NCBI RefSeq assembly: GCF_001043005.1
Contig: NZ_JYKZ01000001.1
Span: 186,001-250,000 of the forward strand
DNA: 64,000 bases
Reading direction: 5' to 3'
Source: Pseudomonas psychrophila
GTDB taxonomy: Bacteria > Pseudomonadota > Gammaproteobacteria > Pseudomonadales > Pseudomonadaceae
Every line of letters begins with the position of its first letter. Position 1 is the stretch's first letter. The position numbers and the translations under genes were made by a program. A model generated the notes under the pieces. It worked only from the letters and a program-made list of their open reading frames with translations. It was not told the origin of the DNA and made no database searches. Shown here piece after piece: positions 45,388-55,320 of this stretch.

Positions 45388-47304
45388 TCAGGCATCCAGC
45401 TCAGCCCAGCGCTCAACCAGTTGCTCAAGCTCAGCTTGCAACGTTTCGAGCCTGGCAATAACTTCAGCCGTTTTAGCAGCTGGCAACAGATAAAAACCTG
45501 CATCAGCCATCTCTGCTTCAACCGCAGCAATTGCCTGCTCTTTCGCGTCGATATCTGCCGGCAACGATTCCAGCTCACGCTGCAATTTGTAGCTCAGCTT
45601 CTTTTTCGCGGCGGGAGCAGCCTGCGCTGCGACTGGAGCAGGTGCAGCCTCGACCACGGCAGAGTTCAAGTCGGCCTTGCCGGACTTGCTCTCGGTCACG
45701 CCCAGCAGGCGCGGCGAACCGCCCTGACGCAGCCAGTCCTGATAGCCACCTACGTATTCGCGAACCTTGCCTTCGCCCTGGAAAACCAGGGTGCTGGTTA
45801 CCACGTTGTCGAGGAATGCCCGGTCGTGACTGACCATCAGCACGGTGCCCTTGAAGGTCAGCAAGACCTCTTCGAGCAGCTCCAGGGTTTCAACGTCCAG
45901 GTCGTTGGTAGGCTCATCGAGCACCAGCAGGTTGGCTGGCTTGCTGAACAGCTTGGCCAGCAACAGACGCGCACGCTCACCACCCGACAGCGCCTTGACC
46001 GGCGTGCGGGCACGTTGAGGGCTGAACAGGAAGTCACCCAGGTAGCTGAGTACGTGGCGGCTCTGACCGTCGATATCGATAAAGTCGCGGCCTTCAGCCA
46101 CGTTATCGATTACGGTTTTTTCCAGATCCAGCTGATGACGCAACTGATCGAAGTAAGCCACGTCGATGCGTGTACCTTCCTCAACCGTACCCTCGGTCGG
46201 TACCAGGCCACCCAGCATCAGCTTGAGCAGCGTGGTTTTACCTGTACCGTTGGCACCCAGCAGACCGATACGGTCGCCACGCTGGAGCACCATCGAGAAG
46301 TCCTTGAGCAGGAACGGGCCACCCGGGTGAGCAAAGCTGACGTTTTCCAGCACCATCACTTGCTTGCCGGACTTGTCTGCCGTATCCAGCTGGATGTTGG
46401 CCTTGCCAGTACGCTCGCGACGCTCGCTGCGCTCTACACGCAACTCTTTAAGGGCGCGTACACGACCTTCGTTACGGGTTCGACGGGCCTTGATGCCCTG
46501 GCGGATCCACACTTCTTCCTGGGCCAGTCGCTTGTCAAACAGCGCGTTGGCAGTTTCTTCAGCTGCCAGGGTGGCTTCCTTATGGACCAGGAAGCTGGCG
46601 TAGTCACCGTTCCAGTCGATCAGGCCGCCACGGTCCAGTTCCAGAATCCGGGTGGCCAGATTTTGCAGGAATGAACGGTCGTGGGTAATAAACAGAACCG
46701 CGCCCTGGAAGTCCTTCAGGGCCTCTTCCAGCCACGCGATTGCGCCGATGTCCAAGTGGTTGGTCGGTTCGTCGAGCAGCAGCAAGTCCGGTTCGGAAAC
46801 CAGTGCTTGCGCCAGCAGGACGCGACGACGCCAGCCGCCAGACAATTCGGCGAGCGTTTTATCGGCAGGCAACTGCAGACGGCTCAGGGTGCTGTCTACC
46901 AATTGCTGCAAGCGCCAGCCATCGCGGGCTTCAAGGTCTTGCTGAACATGCATCAGCTTGTCCAGGTCAGCATCGGTCACGATGTTCTGGCTCAGATGAT
47001 GGTACTGCGCCAGCAACTCGCCAACACCGTCCAGACCTTCGGCCACAACGTCGAACACGGTCCGCTCGTCGGCTACCGGCAACTCTTGCGGCAATTCGCC
47101 AATCTTGAGGCCGGGCGCGCGCCAAACAGAGCCGTCATCGGGTTTTTGATCACCTTTAACCAGCTTCATCATGCTGGACTTGCCGGTACCGTTGCGGCCG
47201 ATGATGCACACCCGCTCTCCACGGGCGATCTGCCAGGACACCTTGTCCAACAACGGCATAGAGCCGAAAGCAAGGGACACATCGCTGAATTTGAGCAGGG
47301 TCAT
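45388..47304 (-). CDS. uup: ABC-F ATPase Uup
   Basis: 638 residues from MTLLKFSDVSLAFG; GGAGAAG lies just before the ATG, and the 43 codons upstream are noncoding. Two ABC cassettes: Walker A GRNGTGKSSMMK with LSGGWRRRV and LLLDEPTNHLD, then GANGTGKTTLLK with LSGGERARL and LVLDEPTNDLD. A C-terminal coiled coil (KKKLSYKLQRELESLPADIDAKEQ) is the Uup signature among ABC-F proteins. No membrane domain. Linked in E. coli to ribosome assembly and transposon excision. Divergent from slt. Confidence 0.95.
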   Translation of the reverse strand: MTLLKFSDVSLAFGSMPLLDKVSWQIARGERVCIIGRNGTGKSSMMKLVKGDQKPDDGSVWRAPGLKIGELPQELPVADERTVFDVVAEGLDGVGELLAQYHHLSQNIVTDADLDKLMHVQQDLEARDGWRLQQLVDSTLSRLQLPADKTLAELSGGWRRRVLLAQALVSEPDLLLLDEPTNHLDIGAIAWLEEALKDFQGAVLFITHDRSFLQNLATRILELDRGGLIDWNGDYASFLVHKEATLAAEETANALFDKRLAQEEVWIRQGIKARRTRNEGRVRALKELRVERSERRERTGKANIQLDTADKSGKQVMVLENVSFAHPGGPFLLKDFSMVLQRGDRIGLLGANGTGKTTLLKLMLGGLVPTEGTVEEGTRIDVAYFDQLRHQLDLEKTVIDNVAEGRDFIDIDGQSRHVLSYLGDFLFSPQRARTPVKALSGGERARLLLAKLFSKPANLLVLDEPTNDLDVETLELLEEVLLTFKGTVLMVSHDRAFLDNVVTSTLVFQGEGKVREYVGGYQDWLRQGGSPRLLGVTESKSGKADLNSAVVEAAPAPVAAQAAPAAKKKLSYKLQRELESLPADIDAKEQAIAAVEAEMADAGFYLLPAAKTAEVIARLETLQAELEQLVERWAELDA

Positions 47305-47519
47305 GAGCTTCTCCAAAAACTGGGCGCGTATTCTACCTGATTTGAACCCCCTGGCGGCCGGGTATTTCGTGTACGCAGTCCACTTACCTTCTTTTACCGC
47401 CAAGTTGTGCCGGTTAGTCGACCGGGCTTTCACGTGCTGCTGGCAAAAGGCTAAGCTAGGAAATAATCAGTGCAGACAACACCTGTGCTCGTCGCGTTTT
47501 TTATCAGTACGGAAGCCTC

Positions 47520-49448
47520 ATGCGCAGTCGTCTCTTCAACTTTTTATCCTGCCTGCTTCTCACCAGCTGTGCCGTGCAAGCCGCCCATGGCGCAGACCTT
47601 ACTCAACAACGCCAACTCTACGACCAGGCCAAGAGCGCCTTGGCCAAAGGTAACTCCGGGCCTTATTTTCAAAATGCCGCGGCTCTGCGCAGCTATCCGC
47701 TGACGCCCTATCTCGCCTATGACGAACTGACCGCCCGCCTGAAGTCAGCCAGTAACACCGAAATTGAGCAGTTTTTGGCCGACCACGGCGACCTGCCTCA
47801 AGCCAACTGGATGAAACTGCGCTGGCTGCGCTGGCTGGCAGACCGTGGCGACTGGGCTACCTTCGCCAAGTATTACGACCCAAAACTCAATTTCACCGAG
47901 CTGGACTGCCTCAACGGCCAATATGAGCTGCAACACAACCGCAAGGCAGAAGGCTATGACAACGCCGAAAAACTGTGGCTGGTGGGTAAAGCGCAGCCAG
48001 CTGCATGCGACGCGCTGTTCAGCCAATGGGCCGCCGAAGGCCAGTTGACCGAGCAAAAACGCTGGCAGCGGGTCAAGCTGGCAGCCGAAGCTCGCAATTA
48101 CGCATTGGCGACCTCTCTGGCCAATGGCCTCACCACGCTGGGCCCACAGGCCAAGCTGATGATTGATGTGGCGCAAAAACCCGACATGCTGAGCCAGCCT
48201 TCACGTTTTGCGCCAGCCAGCGAAGCCATGTCTGACGCCGTAGGCCTGGGGCTGCGCCGCCTGGCCCGGCAAGACCCGGAAAAAGCCGCGTCACTGCTCG
48301 ACACCTACGCCACCAACATGCATTTCTCACGCGACGAAAAAGTCGCCATCGCCCGGGAAATCGGTCTGACATTCGCCCGCCGCTACGACAGTCGCGGCCT
48401 GGATATCATGACCAAATATGACCCGGAGCTTCGGGACAACACCGTCACCGAATGGCGCCTGCGCCTGCTGCTGCGTCTGGGCCGTTGGGAAGACGCCTAC
48501 CAGTTGACCCGCAAACTGCCCCAGGACCTGGCGACCACCAGCCGCTGGCGCTACTGGCAGGCCCGCAGCCTTGAGTTGGCCGAACCGAAAAACCCGCAAG
48601 CGCTGGCCCTGTTCAAAAAAGTCGCCAATGAGCGTGATTTTTACGGTTTCCTGGCCGCAGACCGTGCCCAGACCCCTTACCAGCTCAACAACCGGCCCCT
48701 GATGCTGAGCCCGCAACTGATCAAAAAAGTGCGCAACACTCCGGGTGTCCAGCGCGCACTGGAGTTCCATGATCGCGGGCAAATCGTCGATGGTCGTCGC
48801 GAGTGGTACTACGTCAGCCGTCTGTTCAGCCGCGATGAAATGGTCGCCCAGGCCAAGCTTGCCTACGACCTTAGGTGGTACTTCCCGGCTATTCGAACCA
48901 TCAGTCAGGCACAGTATTGGGATGATCTGGATATTCGCTTCCCAATGGCCCACCGCGACACATTGGTACGTGAAGCCAAGGTTCGTGGCTTGCACTCAAG
49001 CTGGGTATTCGCCATTACTCGTCAGGAAAGTGCCTTTATGGACGACGCCCGATCCGGTGTAGGCGCCAGCGGGCTGATGCAGTTGATGCCAGCCACTGCC
49101 AAAGAGACGGCGCGTAAATTCAATATCCCGTTGGCGTCCCCGCAGCAAGTGCTGAACCCCGACAAAAATATCCAGCTGGGCGCGGCTTACCTGAGCCAGG
49201 TGCATGGCCAGTTCAACGGTAATCGGGTACTGGCTTCAGCGGCTTACAACGCAGGGCCAGGCCGCGTTCGCCAGTGGCTCAAGGGCGCCAACCATCTGGG
49301 CTTTGATGTCTGGATCGAAAGCATCCCTTTCGACGAAACTCGCCAGTACGTACAGAACGTGCTGTCTTATTCGGTGATCTACGGGCAGAAGCTCAACGCG
49401 CCACAACCCGTAGTCGACTGGCATGAACGGTTTTTTGATGATCAGTAA
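47520..49448 (+). CDS. slt: Soluble lytic murein transglycosylase Slt70
   Basis: 642 residues with a signal peptide that may be a lipoprotein type (MRSRLFNFLSCLLLTSCAVQAAHG). A superhelical alpha U-domain fills residues about 30-460, and the C-terminal lysozyme-like domain has the catalytic Glu in AITRQESAFMDDARSGVGASGLMQLMPATAK (about 503) and NIQLGAAYLSQVHGQFNGN and ASAAYNAGPGRV. Cleaves glycan strands to 1,6-anhydro-muropeptides, the substrates that NagZ later uses. Lone gene. Confidence 0.97.
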   Translation: MRSRLFNFLSCLLLTSCAVQAAHGADLTQQRQLYDQAKSALAKGNSGPYFQNAAALRSYPLTPYLAYDELTARLKSASNTEIEQFLADHGDLPQANWMKLRWLRWLADRGDWATFAKYYDPKLNFTELDCLNGQYELQHNRKAEGYDNAEKLWLVGKAQPAACDALFSQWAAEGQLTEQKRWQRVKLAAEARNYALATSLANGLTTLGPQAKLMIDVAQKPDMLSQPSRFAPASEAMSDAVGLGLRRLARQDPEKAASLLDTYATNMHFSRDEKVAIAREIGLTFARRYDSRGLDIMTKYDPELRDNTVTEWRLRLLLRLGRWEDAYQLTRKLPQDLATTSRWRYWQARSLELAEPKNPQALALFKKVANERDFYGFLAADRAQTPYQLNNRPLMLSPQLIKKVRNTPGVQRALEFHDRGQIVDGRREWYYVSRLFSRDEMVAQAKLAYDLRWYFPAIRTISQAQYWDDLDIRFPMAHRDTLVREAKVRGLHSSWVFAITRQESAFMDDARSGVGASGLMQLMPATAKETARKFNIPLASPQQVLNPDKNIQLGAAYLSQVHGQFNGNRVLASAAYNAGPGRVRQWLKGANHLGFDVWIESIPFDETRQYVQNVLSYSVIYGQKLNAPQPVVDWHERFFDDQ

Positions 49449-49459
49449 TACATAGATCC

Positions 49460-49606
49460 CGTAGCAGCTGCCGAAGGAACGAGGCTGCGTCCGAGCGCGA
49501 AGCGGTCGTAAAACCAGATTACGCGGTTATTCTGTTAAATCGCGCAATCTGGTTTTACGACGACTACGTCGCCGGACGCAGCCTCGTTCCTTCGGCAGCT
49601 GCTACG
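49460..49606. repeat. Long GTAGCAGCTGCCG palindrome, 147 bp
   Basis: CGTAGCAGCTGCCGAAGGAA and GGACGCAGCCTCGTTCC with CGGCAGCTGCTACG form arms of about 60 bp. The centre holds AAACCAGATTACGCG / CGCGCAATCTGGTTT. Fills the convergent gap between slt and the MOSC gene; the arms match the 24623 element. Confidence 0.93.
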
Positions 49607-49616
49607 AGGTTTGGCT

Positions 49617-50423
49617 CTATTCCAGGATTGTCACCGGCATCCCGACTTCCAGCACGCCACTGCCATCGTTCACCAGGTTCTGACCGAACATGATGCCGTC
49701 GTCCTGCTTGCGATAGGTCATCAGGGTTGCCAACGGTTCGCGCTGTTCATCGCGGATACCGGTGTACGGGTCGATGGTGGTCAGGATGCAACGCGAGCAG
49801 GACTTGACCAGACGAAACTCGACATCACCAATGCGGATGCGCTTCCAGCCGTCTTCGGCAAAGGCTTCGCTGCCTTCGATTACCAGGTTGGGCCGGAAAC
49901 GCAGCATATCCAAAGGTCGTCCGACCTTGTGTGAAATGTCGTCCAGCGACGCCTGACCAATCAGCAAGAGCGGGTAGCCATCGGCAAACGCGACCTTGTC
50001 ATCATCACGACCATACCCCGCCTCAGTGGTCCGCGCACGCTCAAGCGGTACATGTACCAGACGCACTGGTTTTTCGATAAAACGACTAAGCCAATCGGCG
50101 GCGACATCGCCCGCATCCGGTACCCGCAGGGTGTCGCGCCAGATGGTGACACCCCGCAGATCCGTGTCGACCTCCGGCACCGCAACGTCCAGTGCCTCAA
50201 AGCCCCGGGCATTCAGGGTCAAGCCGCCCGAAGCGTTCCAGAGCGCCGAGAGCTGGCTCATTTTGGGGTCCGCACGCTGGGTAAGAAAGCGCCCGCTAGC
50301 TTGATCCACCAGCATCCAGCGTCGATCACCAACCAGCCCCAGCTTGTCCAGCCGGGCCTGGAGCAGGCTTTCGCCTTTGCCGGACTTAAGTGGAAAACGA
50401 TAAAGCGCGCTTAGACGCAGCAT
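49617..50423 (-). CDS. MOSC-domain protein (YcbX-like)
   Basis: 268 residues: MOSC N-terminal beta-barrel (LSALYRFPLKSGKGESLLQARLDKLGLVGDRRWMLVD), then the MOSC core with FRPNLVIEGSEAFAEDGWKRIRIGDVEFRLVKSCSRCILTTID. The Cys of KSCSRC is the conserved residue thought to bind molybdenum cofactor sulfur. E. coli YcbX uses this for N-hydroxylated base detoxification, but this protein lacks the C-terminal 2Fe-2S ferredoxin domain seen in YcbX. Moco genes lie nearby at 54-56 kb. Confidence 0.9.
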   Translation of the reverse strand: MLRLSALYRFPLKSGKGESLLQARLDKLGLVGDRRWMLVDQASGRFLTQRADPKMSQLSALWNASGGLTLNARGFEALDVAVPEVDTDLRGVTIWRDTLRVPDAGDVAADWLSRFIEKPVRLVHVPLERARTTEAGYGRDDDKVAFADGYPLLLIGQASLDDISHKVGRPLDMLRFRPNLVIEGSEAFAEDGWKRIRIGDVEFRLVKSCSRCILTTIDPYTGIRDEQREPLATLMTYRKQDDGIMFGQNLVNDGSGVLEVGMPVTILE

Positions 50424-50494
50424 GGTTCATGCTCCCTGCCTGGTAAAAAAAGCCACAATATACGAGCAGATCACCAAAGCAAAGACACAAGGTT

Positions 50495-51430
50495 TCATGC
50501 AGGGATTTGATCCAGCATCAGACGCTGGCGGACAACATCCACCAGCTTGTCAGGCTGAAATTTGGACAGGAAATTGTCGCAGCCGACCTTTTTAACCATC
50601 GACTCATTGAAACTGCCCGACAGGGAGGTATGCAGCACCACATACAAGCCGCGCAAACGCGGGTCGTTGCGGATTTCAGTGGTCAGACGGTAGCCGTCCA
50701 TTTCCGGCATTTCGGCATCGGTGAAAATCATCAGCAGCTTGTCGGTCATGACCTGGCCCGTATCAGCCCAGCCCTTGAGCAGATTCAATGCCTTAAGACC
50801 ATCGCTGGCGATATGCATCTTGACCCCCAACTGAGAGAGCGTTTCGCGCAGTTGCGCCAACGCCACGCTGGAGTCGTCAACCAGTAGCACCTCACGTCCA
50901 CGTACCTGTTCAAAGATCGGATCAGAAAGGTTCTCACGGGAGACTTTGGCGTTGTACGGCACGATCTCGGCCAGGACTTTTTCCACGTCGATGATTTCGA
51001 CCAGTTGCTCGTCAACCTTGCTGATGGCCGTCAAGTAATGCTGGCGGCCCGCACTCGTGGGCGGTGGCAGGATGGCCTCCCAGTTCATATTGACGATGCG
51101 ATCGACCCCGCCCACCAGGAAAGCCTGCACCGAGCGGTTGTATTCGGTGACGATAATCGTGCTGTCCGGGCCCGGCACCAGGGCCCGCATACCAATCGCC
51201 CGGGACAGGTCGATCACCGGCAGGGTCTTGCCGCGCAAATTGACCACTCCACACACATGGGGGTGGCGGTGTGGCATGAGCGTCAGCTTGGGTAATTGCA
51301 AAACCTCTTGCACCTTGAACACGTTGATCGCGAACAACTGCCGACCGGCCAAACGAAACATAAGAAGCTCCAGCCGGTTTGCGCCCACCAACTGAGTGCG
51401 CTGGTCTACCGTGTCGAGAATGCCGGCCAT
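50495..51430 (-). CDS. cheV: Chemotaxis coupling protein CheV
   Basis: 311 residues: CheW-like domain (about 15-160: LLMFRLAGRQLFAINVFKVQEVLQLPKLTLMPHRHPHVCGVVNLRGKTLPVIDLSRAIGM), then a CheY-like receiver (about 180-300) with EVLLVDDSSVAL, the phosphoacceptor in MIFTDAEMPEMDGY and SLSGSFNESMVKKVGCD. Links chemoreceptors to CheA and is tuned by phosphorylation. Orphan gene, not in a che cluster; Pseudomonas species carry several cheV paralogues. Monocistronic on the minus strand. Confidence 0.93.
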   Translation of the reverse strand: MAGILDTVDQRTQLVGANRLELLMFRLAGRQLFAINVFKVQEVLQLPKLTLMPHRHPHVCGVVNLRGKTLPVIDLSRAIGMRALVPGPDSTIIVTEYNRSVQAFLVGGVDRIVNMNWEAILPPPTSAGRQHYLTAISKVDEQLVEIIDVEKVLAEIVPYNAKVSRENLSDPIFEQVRGREVLLVDDSSVALAQLRETLSQLGVKMHIASDGLKALNLLKGWADTGQVMTDKLLMIFTDAEMPEMDGYRLTTEIRNDPRLRGLYVVLHTSLSGSFNESMVKKVGCDNFLSKFQPDKLVDVVRQRLMLDQIPA

Positions 51431-51525
51431 GAGTAACTCCTGAGCGTGGGGACTTGATGACTGTCGTTATCGGCCGGACGCCCGGAAACTTGATGTCGGA
51501 TAGCCATCAACCAACCCGCAGGCAC

Positions 51526-52419
51526 TTACTGTCCCAGCAAAGGCGAGCCCTCGGGCAAGTGAACCTTCAATGCACTCTTGCGCACGGTGAACCGCATGGC
51601 ATCACCCTCCAGCGGCTCGCCATCGAGATTCATTGAGAGACCCTCGGCCGCCTTGATCTCAACCCAGGGCAAGCGCGCCCGAACAAACAGGTTATCCAGC
51701 CCCCAGCCCTCTGCCATCAGGCTTTTCAGGGTGCCTACGATTTCCTGGGGGGCAGGCAAAATACTGATATCCAGCATGCCATCATCGGCCAGGGCTTCAG
51801 GGCACAGCACTTGCCCTCCTCCAGCCTGACGGCCGTTGCCGATCCCGAGCGCCAGCAACTCTCCTTTCCAGTGAAAGTCCGGCCCCTGTAACTCGGCGTA
51901 AGCCGCGTGCAGTTCACTGAAGCGCGTCAGCCCGGTAAATAGATAGGCCGCGCCACCCAGCACCTTTTTCAGGTCTTCCGAGGTGTTGGCTGTAACCTGA
52001 CTGCCAAAGCCCCCCGTGGCCATGTTCAAAAACAACTGACCGCCCACCTCGCCCAGGTCGATAGCCCTGGCCGGCACATTCAGCAAGGCCAGGGCTTCGC
52101 TCGGCTCCAGCGAGACGCCCGCCGCCCGCGCAAAATCATTGGCGGTGCCCAACGGCAACGGCACCAGGCTGGCCTCGGTATCGGCGAGCGCCATGGCCTC
52201 ACAAATATCCCGCAGGGTGCCATCCCCCCCGCCTGCAATCAGGTGGGTGTAACCAGCGTCCAGCGCCTCCTGCACCAAACGCTGCGCATCTCCGGCCTCC
52301 CACGTCAGGCGTACCGCCAACTCCCACCCCGCCTCACGCTGCTGCTCAACGGCCGCCCGCACCTCTTCATTGAGTGCTTGCTTGCCATGCAGAATCAAAA
52401 ACGCCTTACCTGCACTCAT
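51526..52419 (-). CDS. yegS: Lipid kinase YegS-like
   Basis: 297 residues. Diacylglycerol-kinase catalytic fold: AGGGDGTLRDICEAMA (nucleotide site, about 62-77), VPLPLGTANDFARAAGV, LFLNMATGGFGSQVTANTSEDLKK, and a C-terminal DGEPLEGDAMRF strand. YegS-type enzymes phosphorylate lipids with ATP and magnesium or calcium; the in vivo substrate is not settled. Cytosolic or membrane peripheral. Adjacent to cheV but on its own message. Confidence 0.93.
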   Translation of the reverse strand: MSAGKAFLILHGKQALNEEVRAAVEQQREAGWELAVRLTWEAGDAQRLVQEALDAGYTHLIAGGGDGTLRDICEAMALADTEASLVPLPLGTANDFARAAGVSLEPSEALALLNVPARAIDLGEVGGQLFLNMATGGFGSQVTANTSEDLKKVLGGAAYLFTGLTRFSELHAAYAELQGPDFHWKGELLALGIGNGRQAGGGQVLCPEALADDGMLDISILPAPQEIVGTLKSLMAEGWGLDNLFVRARLPWVEIKAAEGLSMNLDGEPLEGDAMRFTVRKSALKVHLPEGSPLLGQ

Positions 52420-52577
52420 GTTCCATCCCTCGACATATTCGGTCTAACAGCTTGGACAACAGCCCGACAAAAACGACTCATACCCCCGTGATTTAACATC
52501 CACAGGTCGATCAAAGCCGCAGAACCCGTCAGACTTCACGATCTGACAGCAATCCACAGATTCTAGAGGCGTTTTGA

Positions 52578-54023
52578 ATGAGCACACTCGTTCCCTGCAT
52601 CATCGCTGGTGGCGCTGGCACCCGGCTGTGGCCAGTGTCACGAGAGGCCATGCCAAAGCCCTTTATGTGCCTGCCAGATGGCGAGAGCTTGTTGCAGAAG
52701 ACGTTCAGTCGCGCAATCGGGCTGCGTGACGTGGATCGGCTGCTGACCGTTACCAATCGGGACGTGTTTTTCCGCACGCTCGACGACTATCGCCCACTGA
52801 ACGCCTCCGGTGTAGAGCTGGACTTTATCCTCGAGCCCTTTGGCCGCAACACTGCCCCGGCCATCGCGGCGGCTGCCTTGCACGTGGCCCGGCGTTACGG
52901 TGAGGACGCCCAACTGCTGGTCCTGCCCGCCGATCACCTGATTACCGATATTGCCGCTTTCGGCCGGGCGGTAGACAGCGCCCGGCACCTGGCGGACCAG
53001 GGCTGGCTGGTGACCTTTGGCATTTTGCCAACCCGGGCTGAAACCGGCTTTGGTTATATCGAAAAAGGCCAGACGCTGGGCAGCGACGGCTTTAAGGTCG
53101 AGCGGTTTGTTGAGAAACCTGACGCCCGAACAGCCCGGGACTACCTTGAGGGTGGCTTGCATGTGTGGAACAGCGGCATGTTTTGTATGCGGGTCGACAG
53201 TGTGCTGCACGAATTCCAGACCCACGCGCCCCACATTCTGGCCACAGTGATCAACTGCCTGGAGCACAGCCAGGTGTTCCAGGGCAAACAGCAGCGCCAC
53301 CTGGAACTGGATAGCCATAACTTTGCCCTGGTACCCGATATCTCCATCGATTACGCGTTGATGGAACACTCGCAAAAAGTCGCCGTAGTGCCTTGCCAAC
53401 TGGGCTGGAGCGATATCGGCTCATGGCAGGCGGTGCGCGAGTTAAGCCCCGCAGATGCCAATGGCAACCAGTGCAATGGCCAGAACGTGCTGCACGATGT
53501 GCACAACTGCTACATCGATTCGCCCAAGCGCCTGGTGGGCGGGGTGGGTCTTAATGACCTGATCATTATCGACACGCCGGATGCTCTGCTCGTTGCCGAT
53601 GCCAGACGCAGTCAGGACGTCAGGCATATCGCCCAGACGCTCAAACTTCAGGGCCACGAAGCTTATCGCCTGCACCGTACCGTAACTCGGCCCTGGGGTA
53701 CTTACACCGTGCTGGAGGAAGGTCCGGGGTTCAAGATCAAGCGCATCGTGGTCAAGCCTCAGGCCGCGCTGTCATTGCAAGTCCATCAGCAACGCAGCGA
53801 ACACTGGATCGTGGTCAGCGGCACAGCGCAGGTGATCAATGGTGATCTCGACTTTGCCCTCGCCACCAATGAGTCCACCTTTATCAAACCCGGCAGCCCT
53901 CATCGACTGAGCAACGCAGGAGAAGTTGATCTGGTAATGATTGAAGTGCAAAGCGGCGAGTACGTGGGCGAAGACGACATCGTTCGCCTGACCGATCTGT
54001 ATGGTCGGGTGCCGATTACGTAG
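52578..54023 (+). CDS. Mannose-1-phosphate guanylyltransferase / mannose-6-phosphate isomerase
   Basis: 481 residues, bifunctional AlgA/PslB/ManC type II: nucleotidyltransferase part (1 to about 290) with IIAGGAGTRLWPVSREAMPKPFM, where Pro replaces the usual Gln of the PKQF signature; EKPD; GWSDIGSWQAV; then cupin isomerase part (about 330-481) with RPWGTYTVLEEGPGFKIKRI, LQVHQQRSEHWIVVSGTAQV and FIKPGSPHRLSN. Makes GDP-mannose for polysaccharides. No alginate, psl or LPS cluster surrounds it, so its product probably feeds a pathway encoded elsewhere. Confidence 0.93.
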   Translation: MSTLVPCIIAGGAGTRLWPVSREAMPKPFMCLPDGESLLQKTFSRAIGLRDVDRLLTVTNRDVFFRTLDDYRPLNASGVELDFILEPFGRNTAPAIAAAALHVARRYGEDAQLLVLPADHLITDIAAFGRAVDSARHLADQGWLVTFGILPTRAETGFGYIEKGQTLGSDGFKVERFVEKPDARTARDYLEGGLHVWNSGMFCMRVDSVLHEFQTHAPHILATVINCLEHSQVFQGKQQRHLELDSHNFALVPDISIDYALMEHSQKVAVVPCQLGWSDIGSWQAVRELSPADANGNQCNGQNVLHDVHNCYIDSPKRLVGGVGLNDLIIIDTPDALLVADARRSQDVRHIAQTLKLQGHEAYRLHRTVTRPWGTYTVLEEGPGFKIKRIVVKPQAALSLQVHQQRSEHWIVVSGTAQVINGDLDFALATNESTFIKPGSPHRLSNAGEVDLVMIEVQSGEYVGEDDIVRLTDLYGRVPIT

Positions 54024-54073
54024 CCGCTGCCGTAGGAACGAGGCTCCGTTCGGCGTGATACGGCAGCTGCTAC
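54019..54073. repeat. Short GTAGC(C/A)GCTGCCG palindrome
   Basis: CGTAGCCGCTGCCGTAGG and ACGGCAGCTGCTAC enclose a 22-base centre with GCCGAACGGAGCC on the complement. Reduced member of the long palindrome family, in the convergent guanylyltransferase/moeA gap. Confidence 0.8.
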
Positions 54074-54093
54074 AAGCCCCACCCCACAAAGCG

Positions 54094-55320
54094 TTACACC
54101 AGCACTTCACTCAGCGGGATAAACCCAACCCAGTCCCCTTCAACCAGAGTGCGTTCTTCGAGGACTTCCACCAGCCCCTCGGCCCATGCCGCGCTGCGCA
54201 AGACGCCCGAACTCTGGTTTTTGTAGATCACCGCACGCCCCTGCTCCAACCGCCCACGCAGATACTCGCGACGATTGCCCGCCTTGGGCCAGACGAACCC
54301 CGCAGACACCTGGAATTTGAGCGGTTCGACGGCCTGCACGCCCTGAAGGCGTAGCAGGTAAGGCCGTGCAAGCAACGCGAACGTCACCAGGGTCGACGCC
54401 GGATTGCCCGGCAAACCGATCACCGGCACACCGCGAAAGTGCCCGCAGGTCAGGGGTTTTCCTGGTTTGATCGCCAATTTCCACAAGGCGAGCTCGCCTT
54501 CTTCGCGAAGCGCAATCCCTAAAAAATCCGCCTCGCCCACCGACACTCCGCCCGTGGACAAAATCAGGTCGACAGCGCCCAACTCACCCAGGCGCTGACG
54601 AGTCGCAGCCAAGTCATCGGGCAAAATACCCGCATCGACCACCTCACAACCCAGTCGCGTCAGCCAACTGCACAGCAACACGCGGTTGCTGTTGTAGATT
54701 TGCCCCGGCCCTAACGGCAGGCCCGGTTCAACCAACTCATCGCCCGTGGACAACACCGCGACTTTGACCCGCCGAATCACCTCCAGCGCCGCGCACCCCA
54801 AGGACGCCGCCAGGCCCTGCTCAATCGGCCCCAAGCGGGTGCCAGCCGACAGGACGACTTCCCCAATGGTGGTTTCCTGCCCTTGTGGACGAATGTTCTG
54901 ACCTGCACGCAATGCGTGGGTAAAGACCACTCGACCGTCGGCCTGTACCTGAGCGTTTTCCTGCATCTCGACGCAGTTCGCACCCGCCGGCACCGGCGCG
55001 CCAGTAAAGATTCGGGCACACGTTCCCGGGGCCAACGGTTCCGGGGCAGCGCCAGCAAAAATACGTTGGCTGACCATTAGCGGCTCGCCCGACCAATCCG
55101 CCATATTCAGGGCATAACCGTCCATGGCACTGTTAGGCCAGGGCGGCAGGTCAAGGCTTGAAATCAGGTCATGGGCCAAGACCCGGCCTTCGCTCGCAGC
55201 CAGGAGGACCGACTCGGTGCCCAGGATCGGCGCAGCTTCAGCCAGCGCCAGCAGGCGCGCCAACGCCACTTCGACAGGCATCAACTCGCCCGTACGGCCC
55301 GGCTTATCCACGGGTGCCAC
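54094..55320 (-). CDS. moeA: Molybdopterin molybdenumtransferase MoeA
   Basis: 408 residues if the GTG at 55320 is used; this overlaps the moaB stop by 17 bases. The ATG 13 codons in (MPVEVALARLL, 55281) is the alternative and gives a 395-residue protein. MoeA domains 1-3: NSAMDGYALN; ARIFTGAPVPAGANCVEMQE; the MogA-like domain VAVLSTGDELVEPG, DLILSTGGVSVGEADF and VIGLPGNPASTL. Inserts molybdate into adenylylated molybdopterin. Operon with moaB. Confidence 0.97.
   Translation of the reverse strand: MAPVDKPGRTGELMPVEVALARLLALAEAAPILGTESVLLAASEGRVLAHDLISSLDLPPWPNSAMDGYALNMADWSGEPLMVSQRIFAGAAPEPLAPGTCARIFTGAPVPAGANCVEMQENAQVQADGRVVFTHALRAGQNIRPQGQETTIGEVVLSAGTRLGPIEQGLAASLGCAALEVIRRVKVAVLSTGDELVEPGLPLGPGQIYNSNRVLLCSWLTRLGCEVVDAGILPDDLAATRQRLGELGAVDLILSTGGVSVGEADFLGIALREEGELALWKLAIKPGKPLTCGHFRGVPVIGLPGNPASTLVTFALLARPYLLRLQGVQAVEPLKFQVSAGFVWPKAGNRREYLRGRLEQGRAVIYKNQSSGVLRSAAWAEGLVEVLEERTLVEGDWVGFIPLSEVLV

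Noticed and set aside
45349..46674. 441-codon plus-strand frame opposite uup
   Set aside because: Antisense shadow; no motif and it runs through the terminator hairpin.
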